64,000 nucleotides of DNA, taken from Ascaphus truei (lineage: Eukaryota; Chordata; Amphibia; Anura; Ascaphidae). The translations under genes and the position numbers were made by a program. This document shows positions 8,887 through 20,755 of the stretch, in pieces. Within the stretch, counting starts at the first letter, position 1. Each line of letters begins with the position of its first letter. A model generated the notes under the pieces. That model was not told the origin of the DNA. It did no database searches and saw nothing but the letters and a program-made list of their open reading frames with translations. The DNA lies in the NCBI GenBank assembly GCA_036426205.1, contig CM071570.1, positions 1,344,788-1,408,787 on the forward strand, given 5' to 3'.

Positions 8887-10440
8887 ACTATCAGTTGCCC
8901 CTTGGGAGGCCATGTGTTCACCTTGAGAGGGAAGCACTTAGTGTCTTCACGGGTTACTCATGCAGCTCAAATCCACACCTAGAGTTAAGGGGTTTATTTT
9001 TTTTCGTTGGTGGCCATATTAATATGTGCACCTTCGATATGTTATGTGGTCATGTTCATTTTTTGTTTTGCCCAGTTCTTTAAATAGGATAACTTAGTGT
9101 CCAGAAAATGAAGTGAAGGCAACAGTATTGTATTAGTGATGCTTAACTATCATGTAGGAGTGTGGTTTAGAGGCAAGTTGTGAATTCCTTCTTATTAATA
9201 CTGAGGCCAAACCCAGTATTCGTGTTAAGTCAAGTAGTTTTAGTTTTTAATGTGAACGTTATTAAACGTATGGAACAAACTATTGGTGTTACTTATCAGA
9301 CAGTTAGAATTACATTAGTAAAACACAAGACATTAACCTGCCAATTGTCATACTGTGTACATTAGTTTTAGAACATGATGAAGATGATGATGAGTGATGA
9401 TGATTGATGATGATGATGGCCGCCCATAGAGTAATACAATAAAGTGACCATGAACAGGTTTCAATTGAAACCACTGTGGTACCGCCAACAATTGTCCATA
9501 ATAACACATACGATGCTAATAGTAGCTCGGAGGGAAAAATGTTCTGAAGCAAGAAATCGTCGCCATGTTCTGATATTGATGACTATGTGCTGGAAGGTAT
9601 CGAGTGTCACTGCAGGATCACAAACGAGTAGTCAGCAATTGTGCACATCTCCGTATACAAGTCTTCATTGAATGTGCTACAGGAAAACAGTTTTTACAAA
9701 TAATATAACACCTCATTCGATCTAGCAGTTGTATTAGTGTTCCAGAAAACAAAGCACTATTTGAGAATGACAAATGTGCCACATTTCAACACCTCACAGG
9801 CAGGTGGAGGGTTCTTTACATGCTTGTGTGGAATTTTCATGCGACAGTGATCTGATCTGTCAGTCCCAGTCCCAAGTTACCCGGTCATTAGTCTAGCAGG
9901 AGTTGGCCATTGCTTGCAGTTTCCTGACACCATTCCTACCGCTGCCATTGTTACAAAATCAGGAGCTGAGATGCTACAAAGGAAGGCCGAGCAAAAAACA
10001 TACATAAAGGCACAAGCAGTTACTACTTGACCAGTTTTTGGACACAACTAAAAAAACACACATGGTTATTTTTGAAACAGACCAACCATCACTTTGTGCA
10101 GTGTCTACCAGCGTTGTCACATGTGTCAGTGGCACAAGCCCTGTCGTGAACAGTCACTGGCCAATAAAGCCCGTCCGTGAGACAGTCACGGCCAAAAGGC
10201 TCTCTGGTTGGTGAGTGTCACGTGACCCACAAGCTCCTGTTGTTTTGAGTCACTGGCATATCAAGCCCTGTTTGTGAGTCACTGGCACAAGCCTGTTGTG
10301 GGCACGGGCACAACCCTGCACGTTTGAAGTGACCAGGCGGCCACTCGAAAGTGGGATCTGTTGGGCTTAAAGTTGTGTTGTAAAAAAGAAAAGAAAATTC
10401 CAAGAGACAACAGAGCGAGGCTGTACTAGCTCGCAAAAGG
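8887..10440 (+). pseudogene. Noisy second copy of Harbinger exons C-D and the following intergene
   Basis: This region parallels 12047-13430 in order: the exon C equivalent (8887-8985), a GAT-rich repeat near 9375, the exon D start, the HFNTSQ-type coding block near 9780, and the repeated 'cacaagccctgt..cagtcactggcc' motif (10130-10300). Compared with the 12-13 kb version it has many single-base insertions and deletions, and its frame is destroyed throughout. Differences dominated by indels rather than substitutions, right next to an N gap, suggest uncorrected long-read sequence rather than a true duplicated gene. Confidence 0.75.
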
Positions 10441-11998
10441 ATAAAAAAAATAATTAATGTTATAATTCACTAAATATGTCGTTGGCCTTGTTTTGTTGAC
10501 TTACGATAGCTAATTAATATTGTACGTCTGCTGGAAGACTGTGTTGTTGCAACTTTCCAGTTATGTTCTTTTGTACACGTGAAGTTTTGGAACTGTGAAC
10601 AGTACTAGTTTTATATGAATAGTGTATTAATATTGATGTATTAACATCTGTTCAGTAATGCGTCCCAGCCAGGGAGCCAGTGTATGTTTAGAGAAGCTGC
10701 CCATTGAACTTTACTGCAAAAAAAATTGTATGGGGGGTTGTTGTTACTTGATGTGTAATGACAGGCATAGGTGACTATTATCACATTGCAATTAAAACAC
10801 ACATCTATTTACCTGCATAATAACATCTTTGTTGACCGTGTTGTTTGTACAGCAGGTATGTTAAGTTTAAATATGACTTACCCTTCAGCTTGCCTGGCCA
10901 TTGTAATGTGGTTCTTTAATCATTATGTGTTTGTTTCAAGCACATCTGTCCATGTATAGTGAATATTATGTGAGTATGTATGTATATATGTACACGAAGT
11001 GTAGTGTGTGGATATATAACATATATATATATATATATTTATATATTATAGAATATACTAATATATATAGTGATATATATTTATATAGCTATAGTATGAA
11101 GTGGTTTTTTTTTAAATCACTACAGGACTTTAAATTTTAAAAAGGTGAATCCTTTTTTGAGGGGTAAATCAGATTTTACGCAGACAGGTGAATTGCAAGA
11201 TAGGCCATATAAAAAAGTTATTACGACCTCTATTATCGGTAACCTTTCAATAAATCACACCAATATAAAAATCACTTAACATATAAGCCTTAAGTTATTA
11301 TATACCCACACACATGAAAAAAAAGGGTGGGGCTGAGATCGAAGTTGTTTTTGTTTTTTTTTTTTAGATATAGATATAGAGCTTATAGTACACACATAGA
11401 GAGAGAGAGAGAGGAGAGATTATATGACGTTCACACAGATATATATAGATATATCTATATATATACACACACGTACTTAACTGTCATGTAGACAGGTGGA
11501 TGGTTAACCAGATCTTCAAAGGACAAGAAAATTATGAGAGTAAAAAACATTGTTACTTTTTGACCAGGTTTGTGGTGTGTATTTCATTAAAATGGCTGTG
11601 TGACGCAGTCTTTCATACATAGGGATTACTGTGGTTTTCTGGCAAGGCCACAAAGTTTGTTCATTAAAAGTCTAGGCAATGGTGTGACGAAAGGAAGAAA
11701 GAAAATCTACTGAATTTTACTATTTTTTTCTCAAACCTCCAAATTGTTTCATGATCAAAGACTACAATTTTGAATTTTTTTTATACTGTACAACTTGCAA
11801 CTTCTGTATCTTCCTGGTCCTGGTTGTTTGTAGTAATGTGCAGGTTTTATGTAGCAGCAATTGTTATTAGTATTGTTAGGAACCATAGGTGACGACGTGT
11901 GGTTCTCTGCCATTGGATGGCGTACCGTCATGGGCGTACGACAAACTTTTGCCTTGACATTCTGTACAAAACGGTGAACATCGCTTGTAGTACATGAC
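10441..11998 (+). other. AT-rich sequence with TA and GA microsatellites
   Basis: No gene is seen. Simple repeats occur at about 11018-11095 (TA-rich), 11398-11416 (GA) and 11440-11475 (TA/CA). Together with the noisy copy before it, this block separates two stretches that may be adjacent in the real genome. Confidence 0.5.
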
Positions 11999-12059
11999 TC
12001 AATATTTACACATGTAAATGTACAACTAATGTTATTGTTATATATGGTTGCCCCTGGAG

Positions 12060-12125
12060 GACATGTGTCACCTGAGACGGAACAAGTGTCTTCACCTGGG
12101 TCATGCAGCTCAACACACCTAGAAG
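12060..12125 (+). CDS. Harbinger Myb/SANT-like protein, small exon C (tentative)
   Basis: An acceptor at CCTGGAG|GACATG and a donor at GAAG|GTGAGT bound 22 codons reading GHVSPETEQVSSPGSCSS... in phase 1/1, compatible with exons B and D. The polypyrimidine tract is weak, so the 5' boundary could be elsewhere. A short serine/proline-rich exon at this place is usual for this gene type. Confidence 0.5.
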
Positions 12126-12490
12126 GTGAGTGTATCAGTTGGTGGCCATATAATATGTGCACTTCTATATGTTATGTTGTCATGTTCATTTTTTGTTTTG
12201 CCCATGTTCTTTAAATAGGATAACTTAGTGTCAGTGAAAATGAAGTGTAAGCCAACATGTATTGTCTTAGTGATGTTAACTATCATGTAGGAGTTGTGAG
12301 TTTAGAGCAAGTGTTCATTCATTCATATTTCATACTGAGTCCAAACAGTATTCGTAAGTCAAGGTAGTTTTTAATGTGACGTTATTAAACGTATGGAAAC
12401 ATCTTAGGTGTTACTTATCACACAGTAGAATTACATAGTAAAACAGCAGACATTAACATGCCATTTCATAATGTGTACATTTATTTTTAG

Positions 12491-12511
12491 AACATGATGA
12501 ACATGATGAAC

Positions 12512-12544
<33 letters not shown>

Positions 12545-13371
12545 GCGCCATAGAAATACAATCAAGTGACCATGAACAGGTTCCAATTGAAACACTTGTA
12601 CCGCCAAATTATGCAACTAACAGATACGATGCAATAGTAGCTTCTGAGGGAAAAATTCTGGAAGCAGAAAATCGTCGCCATTCTGATATGATGACAGTGC
12701 TGGAAAGGATCAGTGCACTGCAGGAACAAACAATAGCACAATTGGCACATCTCCACAGAGTATTCATTGAAGTGCCTAAACAGTTACAAAAAATCAACAC
12801 CTCATTCGAAGCATTAGTTGTTCAGCAAACACAAGCAAATTTTTTGAGAATGACAACTGTGCCACATTTTAACACCTCACAGGCAGGATCTTTACATGCT
12901 GGAAATTTTTCACCACATCCATCTGATCTTCAGTCCCCACGTCCCAATGTTACCGGTCAAGTAGCAGACATTGCTGTGCAGGTTCCTGACGACATCCTAC
13001 CGCTGCCATCTGTACAAAATCAGGAGCTGAGAGCTACAAAAACAAAGCACAAGCAGTTACTACTGACCAGTTTTTGGACACAAACTAAAAAAGACACACA
13101 TGAAACAGACCAACCATCACTTGTGCAGTGTCTACCAACTTGTTCACATGTGTCAGTGGGCACAAGCCCTGTCCGTGAACAGTCACTGGCCAAAAGCCCT
13201 GTCCGTGAACAGTCACTGGCCACAAGCCCTGTTGAGTCACTGGCCACAAGCCCTGTTGAGTCACTGGCCACAAGCCCTGTTGAGTCACTGGCCACAAGCC
13301 CTGTGCTGCAACATATAAATACCGGTGCCACATCCCTTTTGTGCACACAGCAGAGAAAAGCAAGGTGGTGA
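12491..13371 (+). CDS. Harbinger Myb/SANT-like protein, C-terminal exon D
   Basis: The exon starts after 'atttatttttag' in phase 1, joining exon C as ...HLEEHDEHD, and runs about 290 codons to TGA at 13369-13371. It opens with an acidic His/Glu/Asp-rich tract encoded by a GAT microsatellite. A helical segment follows (LERISALQEQTIAQLAHLHR...VPKQLQKIN), typical of the oligomerising tail of Harbinger Myb-like proteins. The end is a Ser/Pro-rich tail with a repeated SPVREQSLA / SPVESLAT motif (five to six units) created by tandem duplication. The intact frame suggests comparatively recent activity. Confidence 0.72.
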
Positions 13372-13564
13372 CAACCCATATTCAATCTGTTCTAAAACAG
13401 GAAGTTATATATAAAAAATAATTATTGTTAATATAAATCATGAAACTATAATAGAAGTAGTTACTAGGAACATAGTCGGTTTTTAATAGTACAAGAAAAA
13501 AATGAATGAATGACGATTTGGCGTGGTCTGGCACGCACTGCATGTAGTTGTTCATTTCAGCAGT
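13372..13564. other. Space between the two convergent Harbinger genes
   Basis: This AT-rich stretch lies between the stop of the Myb-like gene and the 3' end of the transposase. No clear AATAAA can be assigned to either gene. Confidence 0.4.
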
Positions 13565-14835
13565 GACAGGTGGGATGGTCGTCTACCAAGGTCAGGTTAG
13601 TTGATTGTACATTGTGTTGAGGCAACATGTGCAAAAAATGCAACAGGCAAGGACTAATATCAGACCACTAGTTTCAGGCTGTATAGAAAGGCCCACAAGT
13701 TCTGCCAGGACACCTAAATCTGGTCTTGAGTAGGCCAAGATGCCCTCTAGTAACAGATCTTGTAGAGATATGCGGCAGCATTGTACCTCTCCTCTGCTTC
13801 AGCTTTGAGGGGTAGCACCAGCGATGTCAAGAGCCACGGCCTAATTCCGTATCCTGAGTCCACTAGATAATGAATGGAGCACACACCTAAGCCATTCATA
13901 GTGCTAACGATTTAGACTAAGTGAACAAGTTTACATAAAGAAAATTGTGTTTTCTGTTTAGAACATGAAAGGGCGTGTAATCACAGCAAGCCAACCATGT
14001 TACCAAGTGTAACCTCTTCGAACGCATGGAAGACTGAAGAGTTCCTCAGGATAGAGGAATCGTGACTGGAACCAGGGAATTTGGCTACCACATGCATTAT
14101 CCTCATCGTGGCCATCACATACCACCTGTACATTGAGTGAATGGTAGTGCTTACGATTGCGTAGGTAAACATGCTCCACTTGTAGGTGCAATCAAAGCAA
14201 CATGTGTGCAATCGATTGCACCCAGCACACATGGTATCCCTGCATATTAATATAAAAGCCATTCTGACTTCAGCCACTCTGTTGCCTCTGTAGGAAAATG
14301 AATATATTCCTAGCGCGTCTATTGAGTGCATAGAAAAACTGGGGTGAAGGTCCTCGTGAATGTAGATAGATTGCGAGATCCGCCCACTATGCCCACATTG
14401 TTGGAATGACGGGAAGCAAGATAATGTAATGAGCACAGCATTTTAAAAGCCCAGGGACTGCACGACCTCGGCTGTCACAAAATCTAAATCTTCCTTACTC
14501 CCCATAAAGAGATAAGATTGCTGCTGAACAAACTGGTTTAGCGACTTACTACTCTCATCCTCATCATCCATCTAACAGGGTTCTCTCCTGTACACACGCG
14601 GACGAGGCAAAACTTGTCTCCTCTGTCTTCTCCTCTGATCTCCTGTCCCTCTACCTCTCCCTCGGCCTGTCCCTTCTCCTGTCCTCGGCCGGTCCTCTCC
14701 CTGTCCCTGTCGTATCGCGTGCCTGTCCCGTCCGTCCCTCGGTCGTCGTCCCTTGCCTATATCATTGTCTTGATCTGCAAGATAGTCATGGAAAAGATGT
14801 TCCTCCGTGTCTCTAAACATTCGCACACATTTTGA
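13565..14835 (-). pseudogene. Harbinger DDE transposase, frameshifted
   Basis: On minus, conserved blocks appear in the right order but in changing frames. The first is a charged Arg/Gly/Gln-rich N terminus (MFRDTEEHLFHDYL, from about 14820). Next comes GAIDCTHVALI near 14220, which holds the first catalytic Asp. SSHDSSILRNS near 14045 holds the second Asp region. DSGYGIRPWL near 13855 and the AEAEERYNAA stretch near 13795 are the C-terminal part of the DDE domain (DDE_Tnp_4). At least three frame changes and several stops separate them, so no functional transposase is made. The intact enzyme would cut at the inverted repeats and insert at TWA sites. Confidence 0.8.
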
Positions 14836-16172
14836 AATGTGTAGCTGTGAAGAGCAGGTAATGGGCGTCCTTTAAATAGGTATGTGATGATGTCAGGTGA
14901 CAGTAAAATGCAAGGTGTACATTAACATAATAAAGTACTTCTGTGGCAAGCTGTGTGCACTTGATCTTAGAAAGTATTGTTGTTGTGTATTTCTGCAGGG
15001 AATGCAGATATTTGAGAATGATGTGACGTGAAGCTTTGTACAAACAGTTGGTTGAAAATCAATAGTAAATGTGCAATGCATGTAAGACTTCTGAACGCAA
15101 ACAGTCAGTAATGTAATTAGACAAAAAGGCTGAGATAGACGTGGGAAAAGTTTGCTGTAACATGTGTAATTAGGCATGTTATAGTCACATGTTGACAAAA
15201 ATGAATTGTCGGTGTGATATGCATGCATTTCTGTTTGAGGATAGTTGCTTATTAGAATGAGTTTGCAAGGTGTCACAATGATTAATTACTGTACATGTGT
15301 GTAGAAGTGTCGTGTTGAAAGTGCTGTAATGCAACGTTTACAATGTAAACATGCAATGTGATTGAGGTCCAATAAGTGACGTCATGAAAAAAGGGAGGAC
15401 CCAATAAGTATATGAAACATGAGAGAAAGATGTACATGAACGTTTTAAAGATGCGTCACACATTACAAGCATTGTAATGTAAAGCAACATGAATATATGG
15501 TGTATGTGTGGACATGTGTGACAGTGTAACATCATGTAAATAATTGTCGCTCAGTTCAGTAAAATGTGTGATATGATGTGAGCTTCTCCTTTAAGAGTTG
15601 AGTATAGTATTTTCCCTTGACACATCATCACATGATGAGTAATGTGACACGCAAATGCTGAAACATTTAAAAGTACAATGAAATCAAAATAATACACGTC
15701 ATCTGTGAAACAATGCAGGGAATGCCCCCCACACTGTAATGCAATCACTGTTTGTATGTGAGCAATGAAACGTAAACAGTACTGTACTGTTATACGTCCC
15801 CGCTCCATTGACTCATTGATGTACAGAAGTTTTTTTTTTTTCAAGTGCCGTTCCGGCAGCCGTAGCGATCGTTTCTCCCCTCCAACTTGCCAACTTTGTT
15901 GGCGGGAGAAAATTGGCCATAAAATCTCAAATCTCAATTTCGTAGTGCCGATCAGCAGCGATAAGCTGATTTTGGTAATTGAATCCAGGCGATTTAAAAA
16001 AGTGGCGATCAGTGGCGAAAACAGGCTTATCGACAGCCGAATGGCCATAAAAAAATTTTCGCCTACGAAACCTGCCGAAATCAAGCACTTATCGGCGCTT
16101 ACTGAATCTCAAACCCAATTTTGGCTATAAAATGGCGAAAAAACCCTTATCAACGCTTACTGCATGAACCCC
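14836..16172 (-). other. Right subterminal region of the Harbinger element
   Basis: This non-coding part lies between the transposase start and the right inverted repeat. A TATTTAA-type box on minus (about 14871-14880) stands some 50 bp before the first transposase ATG and may be its promoter. The last 350 bp hold several short 'gccgatcagc..cgataagc' repeats in both orientations, as expected of subterminal transposase- or Myb-protein-binding sites. Confidence 0.5.
16154..16172 (-). repeat. Right terminal inverted repeat of Harbinger element
   Basis: It is the perfect 19-base reverse complement of 5624-5642 and is followed by the TAA target duplication (16173-16175). Confidence 0.92.
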
Positions 16173-16175
16173 TAA

Positions 16176-16616
16176 ATGCTGTATGTTTGCTATTCTCTGC
16201 TGGCTCTTCTGTCAGTTTAGGGGTTAGTTTAACTTTGCTGCTTCCGTATAAATTCAGATAATATTTATGTCAGATACTCTGGACACTTCCTTGTAAGTTT
16301 TTGGAATCCACATCTGCTAATGAATATTTTGTGATATTTAAACAAACTTCAAATATTAAACATTCATGACAAGAAACCATTGTTACGGGAGCGGGTAACA
16401 ATGCCCTTCAATAAAGTTCAAGCCCGTTTTGATTACCCCTGAGTCGTGTATAAGGGTCCAAGAGAGTTAGCTCTTGAGCCCAGTAACATAGAGCCATTCC
16501 AATGTATTGCCTGTAATAACAGTATTTTTTGTGTGTGTTTTTTCCCTTTCCAGGCGTGCCAGCGAGCAGGAATTGCTAGAGTTTGAGTTTCAAGGGAGGT
16601 TTTGCAGAGGAATTGT
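16176..16616. other. Unassigned spacer
   Basis: No gene or terminal repeat is recognised between the Harbinger end and the next LTR-like repeat. Confidence 0.35.
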
Positions 16617-17455
16617 TGTCAGAATGTGCCTAGGTACTTGGGGTCCAAAGTTGTCGGTTCCCCCATAAACGTACCCGGGAATCATGCCTAATTCTTGGAT
16701 ACATGTAGGCACATTGTCCCAGCAATATCTCCCCTTGGAAACGCAGCGCAACTCACCACTATGGTACCCTGCTTCAGCACAGTCCAGAATGGAGAATGAG
16801 GCACAGGGATAAAACATATATAACTAAAGATGAATAAATGAACCAAAAATCTTTTGCCTGTGTGGGAATTGAGAGAAGATGGCCCGGTGTGGCTGTAAAC
16901 CTGGGTTGTCCACTGTAGCACAAGGTAGGTGTCCCCCCGAATCAATGATGCTGCACGTATCCTCAGGAGAAAATTTGAAACCACCAAAAGATGCTCTGTG
17001 AGAAATAACAGCGACCGGCTTCAGAGATTTTCAAGTCATGAAATTTTTTACGTCCAGCTTTCCAGGGACAAGTTCTCAGAAGAGAACGTAGCAGTCACGG
17101 CTGGAACTACATGCCGAAAAGAGTACCAGGACGTTTGGTACTATCTCCCGGTCAAGGGATTTTGCCAGCTCCGGAGCAGATACAGCGGTGGCGTCTGGTA
17201 ATTCATGCCAAATTGAGTTCCAGGACTTTTGCGTGTACATCCCGGTAAACTAAAGACTTTGTTTTGTGAATTATCTGAGTTAGGAAAGGTTTGTTTTTTA
17301 GCCCAGATCACCCTGTAAGTGTGTTTTCTCCTGTTATTTGTAATTCACTGTGTGTACGTCTGTTTCTATGGAATAAATGAATTTGTTTTACTTCTTGGTT
17401 TTGCACAATGAATGATCCCGGTATAGCGGTGTAAATTACCTGGTCTCCCGTGACA
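16617..17455 (+). mobile_element. LTR-like repeat R2, complete copy
   Basis: It runs from TGTCAGAATGTGCC to GGTCTCCCGTGACA (839 bp), with TG...CA ends and a poly(A)-type signal (AATAAATGA) near 17374. The same start occurs at 41736 and 49370, and the same end at 53191. No reliable target duplication was found, so it may be half of a larger element. The superfamily is unassigned. Confidence 0.6.
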
Positions 17456-17489
17456 TACCCACACAAATGGGTATGTGGAATTGTGAAAA

Positions 17490-17825
17490 TGTGGAATTCA
17501 TTAACCATGGAGACTGTGATGGCAGATACAACAGATTTGTTCAAAAGAAGGTTGGGCATCTTTTAGAAAGGAAAGGTATACAGGGATATAACAAATAAGT
17601 ATACAGTACATGGGAAGTATGTTGATCCAGGGATTAACATGATTGCCAATTCTTGGAGTCAGGAAGGAAATTATTTTCCCCCATAATGGGGTTTTTTTTT
17701 TTTGCCTTCCTCTGGATCAATAAGTATAGATATTGGATAAAGTATCTGCTGTCTAAATTTAGCATAGGTTGAACTTGATGGACGTATGTCTTTTTTCAAC
17801 CTCATCTACTATGTAACTATTGTAT
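17490..17825 (+). mobile_element. LINE 3' fragment (copy a)
   Basis: This matches 25980-26325: 'atgtggaattcatta.ccatgg', 'gatggcagatac', 'ttgttcaaaa', then 'ggttgaacttgatggacgta' and 'ctactatgtaact'. It is a 5'-truncated copy of a non-LTR retrotransposon tail (CR1/Rex-like by overall look). The coding part keeps only the last residues of the C-terminal segment. Confidence 0.65.
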
Positions 17826-18374
17826 TAAATAAAGCACGTGCTTAACCCCTTTATTGTCCTTAGGACAGTTATGCACATTCTAAAAGTTGCAAACACATTG
17901 TCCTTAGAAGGTTTATAAACCTCCGTCTGCCTCCCCCCCCCTCCCTCCCTCCTGCAGCAGGGAAGGGCCTGATTCTGTCCTCACCTGGCAGCTGCTTCTA
18001 AGGACTCACAGGGAAGCCTGACTAGCAATAATAACACAGATCCCTAGAACTGGAAGAAAACTCACAGCCCATTCAAGTCATTTTGCTGTACGGGGCATTG
18101 CAGGCTGGGAGGGATTTTATGGCAGAACTCTGCTCAGTAAATACAGGTTATGGTCTTTATTTGTATACAGTGTGTACTAAGTTATGTACATTCCTGCATC
18201 ATCAATCTTACATCTTATGCTGGGAAGTTCCTATGTAACACTTTATTTCATTTTCCTTTTTACACGTACTGTTACATATAGAGATCATACAGGGGAAGTG
18301 GGCTGATACTATACATCTCATGTGCATTTACCATGACCCCTTGGAGACGCTTTGACCATAACACCCTCCTGCAG
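17826..18374. other. Unassigned sequence with a pyrimidine-rich run
   Basis: A C/T-rich run lies at about 17930-17953. No exon, hairpin or known repeat is recognised. Confidence 0.35.
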
Positions 18375-18690
18375 TAAGTAGGAAGTTCTCCCTTCTTACC
18401 ACTTACATTGTAAGTTCTTCGGGGCAATGACTCCTTTCCTAATTGTAACTTTTATTTATACCCAATGAAGGACCCCTGACAGGTTCGAAAGCTTGTAAGA
18501 TATGAACTGCTTGTTGCTCCTATAAAAGATATAATACCCCCTACTGCCTCTCCCTCCATTGTTACTACTTATATGGTGAAGCGCTTCCTCGTATTATGTC
18601 TCATGTATTACTGCTGTAAAGCGCTATGTACATGAGTGGTGCTATATAAATAAAGATATACATACATATATACATACAAGTCAGTCAGAG
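18375..18690 (+). mobile_element. LINE 3' tail with an embedded Penelope fragment
   Basis: The outer parts ('cattgtaagttcttcggggc' and 'taaagcgctatgtacatgag' followed by 'ggtgctatataaataaag') are the 3' UTR signature of CR1/L2-type LINEs common in amphibians, ending in a short ATACAT repeat. About 100 bp in the middle (18460-18560) is different and looks like a Penelope pseudo-LTR end with a hammerhead-like motif. Confidence 0.6.
18463..18496 (+). ncRNA. Hammerhead ribozyme-like motif 2 (Penelope-type, degenerate)
   Basis: AATGAAG (core box 1, two changes from CTGATGA) leads into stem II GGACC/GGTTC (18470-18474 with 18482-18486; five pairs, one G-U). Then come an intact GAAA (18487-18490) and the self-complementary hexamer AAGCTT (18489-18494). 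Stem I is poorly paired. The order of parts matches motifs 1 and 3, but the core changes predict no activity. Confidence 0.5.
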
Positions 18691-19039
18691 CTGGTCACTT
18701 ACCAGTTTGCATTGAGCTCCTATAACTCTTCTGTTTCTCTGTCTCCGACACTGGCTGTTACAATGTATCCCAAGCCACTGGCTAAAGGAACATCACTTAT
18801 ACTGTAAGTGTTTGCCTATACAGAGCCCTGAGGACTCTGTGCTCCGTGGGGGTAACACAGATAATTACCAGGGCGTGGAACTAAGGTAACAGGCTTATTT
18901 TGGGCTGGTTGTGGGATTTACCTACCCACCTGGACATTTGTGGAGAAAAGGGATTTAGGTGCTGTCATGGGAGAGCAGGTTATTTACACCTTTATACCGA
19001 GATTATTCATTGAGCAAAACAAGATAATGAAATACATTG
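18691..19039. other. Unassigned spacer
   Basis: No feature is recognised. Confidence 0.3.
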
Positions 19040-19660
19040 TAGTTTATTCGGCATAAATTCGCTTACACACCATGACACACAAAATATAGAGAAAAAGACA
19101 CACTTACTTTGGGACTGGGGTCAAAAACTAAACTTTCCTAGGTGCAGGGAACTCTATATAAGAGTTTATCCTGACCGGGACTTAGCCAGGAATCTCCTGG
19201 AACCCAAATCAGCATAAAGCTCCACACGCCACCGCTACGTTCTCTTCTGAGACCTTGGTCCCTCCTGACCGCGAGTTACTCCAAATCTCCTGGAACTCAA
19301 ATTGGCATAAAATCCCAGCAACATCCACTACGATCATTTCTGAGAACAAATGCCATTAACACCTCTGTGCATCCTCTGGCTACTTTGAACTCTGATGTCC
19401 AGCAGACATACCGGCGCCTATGGGCTGCCTGTTTGGACAACAGTTCTGAATGTTAAACACACTGAAATACATTTTAATAAACACTGAGTCTTGGGGAAGC
19501 CCTTCAGCTATGTGGGACTTTAGGTGCGGATCTGAAATCTAGAAGTCTGGGAGACACTGTATGGCCCCAGTGCATCTCACCCCAGGTACCCGAAAATAGT
19601 CCGTGTAAGCGGGGGAGAATTATAGGGCCACCCTGGAGCCCATTACGGCTGGAGGCGCTA
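19040..19660 (-). mobile_element. LTR-like repeat R1, partial copy 2
   Basis: It shares 'actttcctaggtgcagggaa', 'ggaactcaaat.ggcataaa', 'ttttaataaacactgagtct' and the closing 'agaattatagggccacc' with the R1 copies at 490-1660 and 62422-63605, but it is more diverged and shortened. Confidence 0.5.
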
Positions 19661-20432
19661 ACCACTAAGAACTACAGAGAAAGAACCTAAGCCTGTCCTG
19701 ATATCCATACCATGCAGATCAAACTCAGCTTTCCCGATCCTAACAGGTATCCGCACCATACACCAGGTAGCAGAAGCTGTGTATCTCCCAGAGGGGGGGG
19801 GCAGTGCTACATTTGGAGGTGCTGCTGAGATCAGGGCAGGCTTCTACAGAGAGAGCAAAGCAGCAAGTAAAGGTACAGATGAAAGTATGTTTCAGACAGG
19901 ATGCCCAAATTGGAGAAGGGGGATTAGATATAGTGTCCAGGGGACCCCGGCCTATCATTACCAGGGACCATATTCCTCACCAGGGAGCTATAGTCTGGTC
20001 TGCCCTAGTGAAGATAACAATGCAGAACTTTGCTGTGTCCCCTACTGCCCATATCCAATTACCCTCTGTTCTACCATCAGGTAACCTGTGCACCACCTCT
20101 ATTGACAATTGCTTAGAGAGAGAGACCCATGGGGATGTCCTGGCCATGGTGTTCGTGGTTGTAACCAAATTAATTGTGGAGACTGCAGGTATACCCAAGG
20201 GATTCTGCCGATATACCCAGGTACTGATAGTTGTATAGAGAGAGAATCAATTGATTCTGCCAAGACCTGTCGGTGGCTGCAGCAGGGTAAAGTGCTGTAA
20301 AGGGGGTCATAGGATAGGTGCCTGGACCTACTCAGGTTCCTGAACCTCAGTATAGAGACCCACTGCAGTGCTACTAATCGTGGGTGAACAGGGAGTCACA
20401 GGCACTCTGAATGAGAATTATCATGTGCATAC
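19661..20432. other. Unassigned sequence
   Basis: Two overlapping open frames of 100-144 codons on plus (19779-20238) have no recognisable domain, signal or splice context. I treat the region as non-coding repeat sequence. Confidence 0.3.
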
Positions 20433-20755
20433 TGTCAGGATCGCCACCAGGCCCCGCCTCCAGAACGTGTCACACAGCTGTACCTCTGGCGTTCGCAGAT
20501 TGCTATTTGTGCGTGCACAGCCACGCGATGCTTCATCCACGGAGGTATGCTCCCACCACATTACCACAGCGCCCACTCTCTCTAACAACACGCACGCCCT
20601 GCGTCGCGCTCCTGGTGCGCATGCTCGTCGCTCGGCAACGATCACTAGCAGCATCAGCTGTGTTACATCTGCAGCAAATCCAGCACTACCCTATCGGCTG
20701 GTGGCTAATATGTGAGGTCATCATCTGCTGGTTCGTGATTGGTGCTTGTGGCAAC
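20433..20755 (+). mobile_element. Ty3/gypsy LTR fragment
   Basis: It begins TGTCAGGATCGCCACCAGGC and matches, in opposite orientation, the part of the LTR at 24120-24442 (landmarks: cacagctgtacctct, tgcttcatccacgga, gctgatggct..). It is truncated before the LTR end and runs directly into repeat X. Confidence 0.7.

Larger units (their letters stand above)
5624..16172 (+). mobile_element. PIF/Harbinger DNA transposon, full length but decayed
   Basis: The ends are inverted repeats: GGGGTTCATGCAGTAAGCG at 5624-5642 and its exact reverse complement at 16154-16172. The flanking trinucleotide TAA is present on both sides (5621-5623 and 16173-16175), the TWA-type target duplication typical of PIF/Harbinger. 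Inside are the two genes such elements carry: a Myb/SANT-like protein on plus (exons between 6483 and 13371) and a transposase on minus (about 14835-13565), arranged tail to tail. The apparent length of 10.5 kb is large for the superfamily and includes a gap and a probable spurious duplication. Transposase frameshifts mean this copy is not autonomous. Confidence 0.9.
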
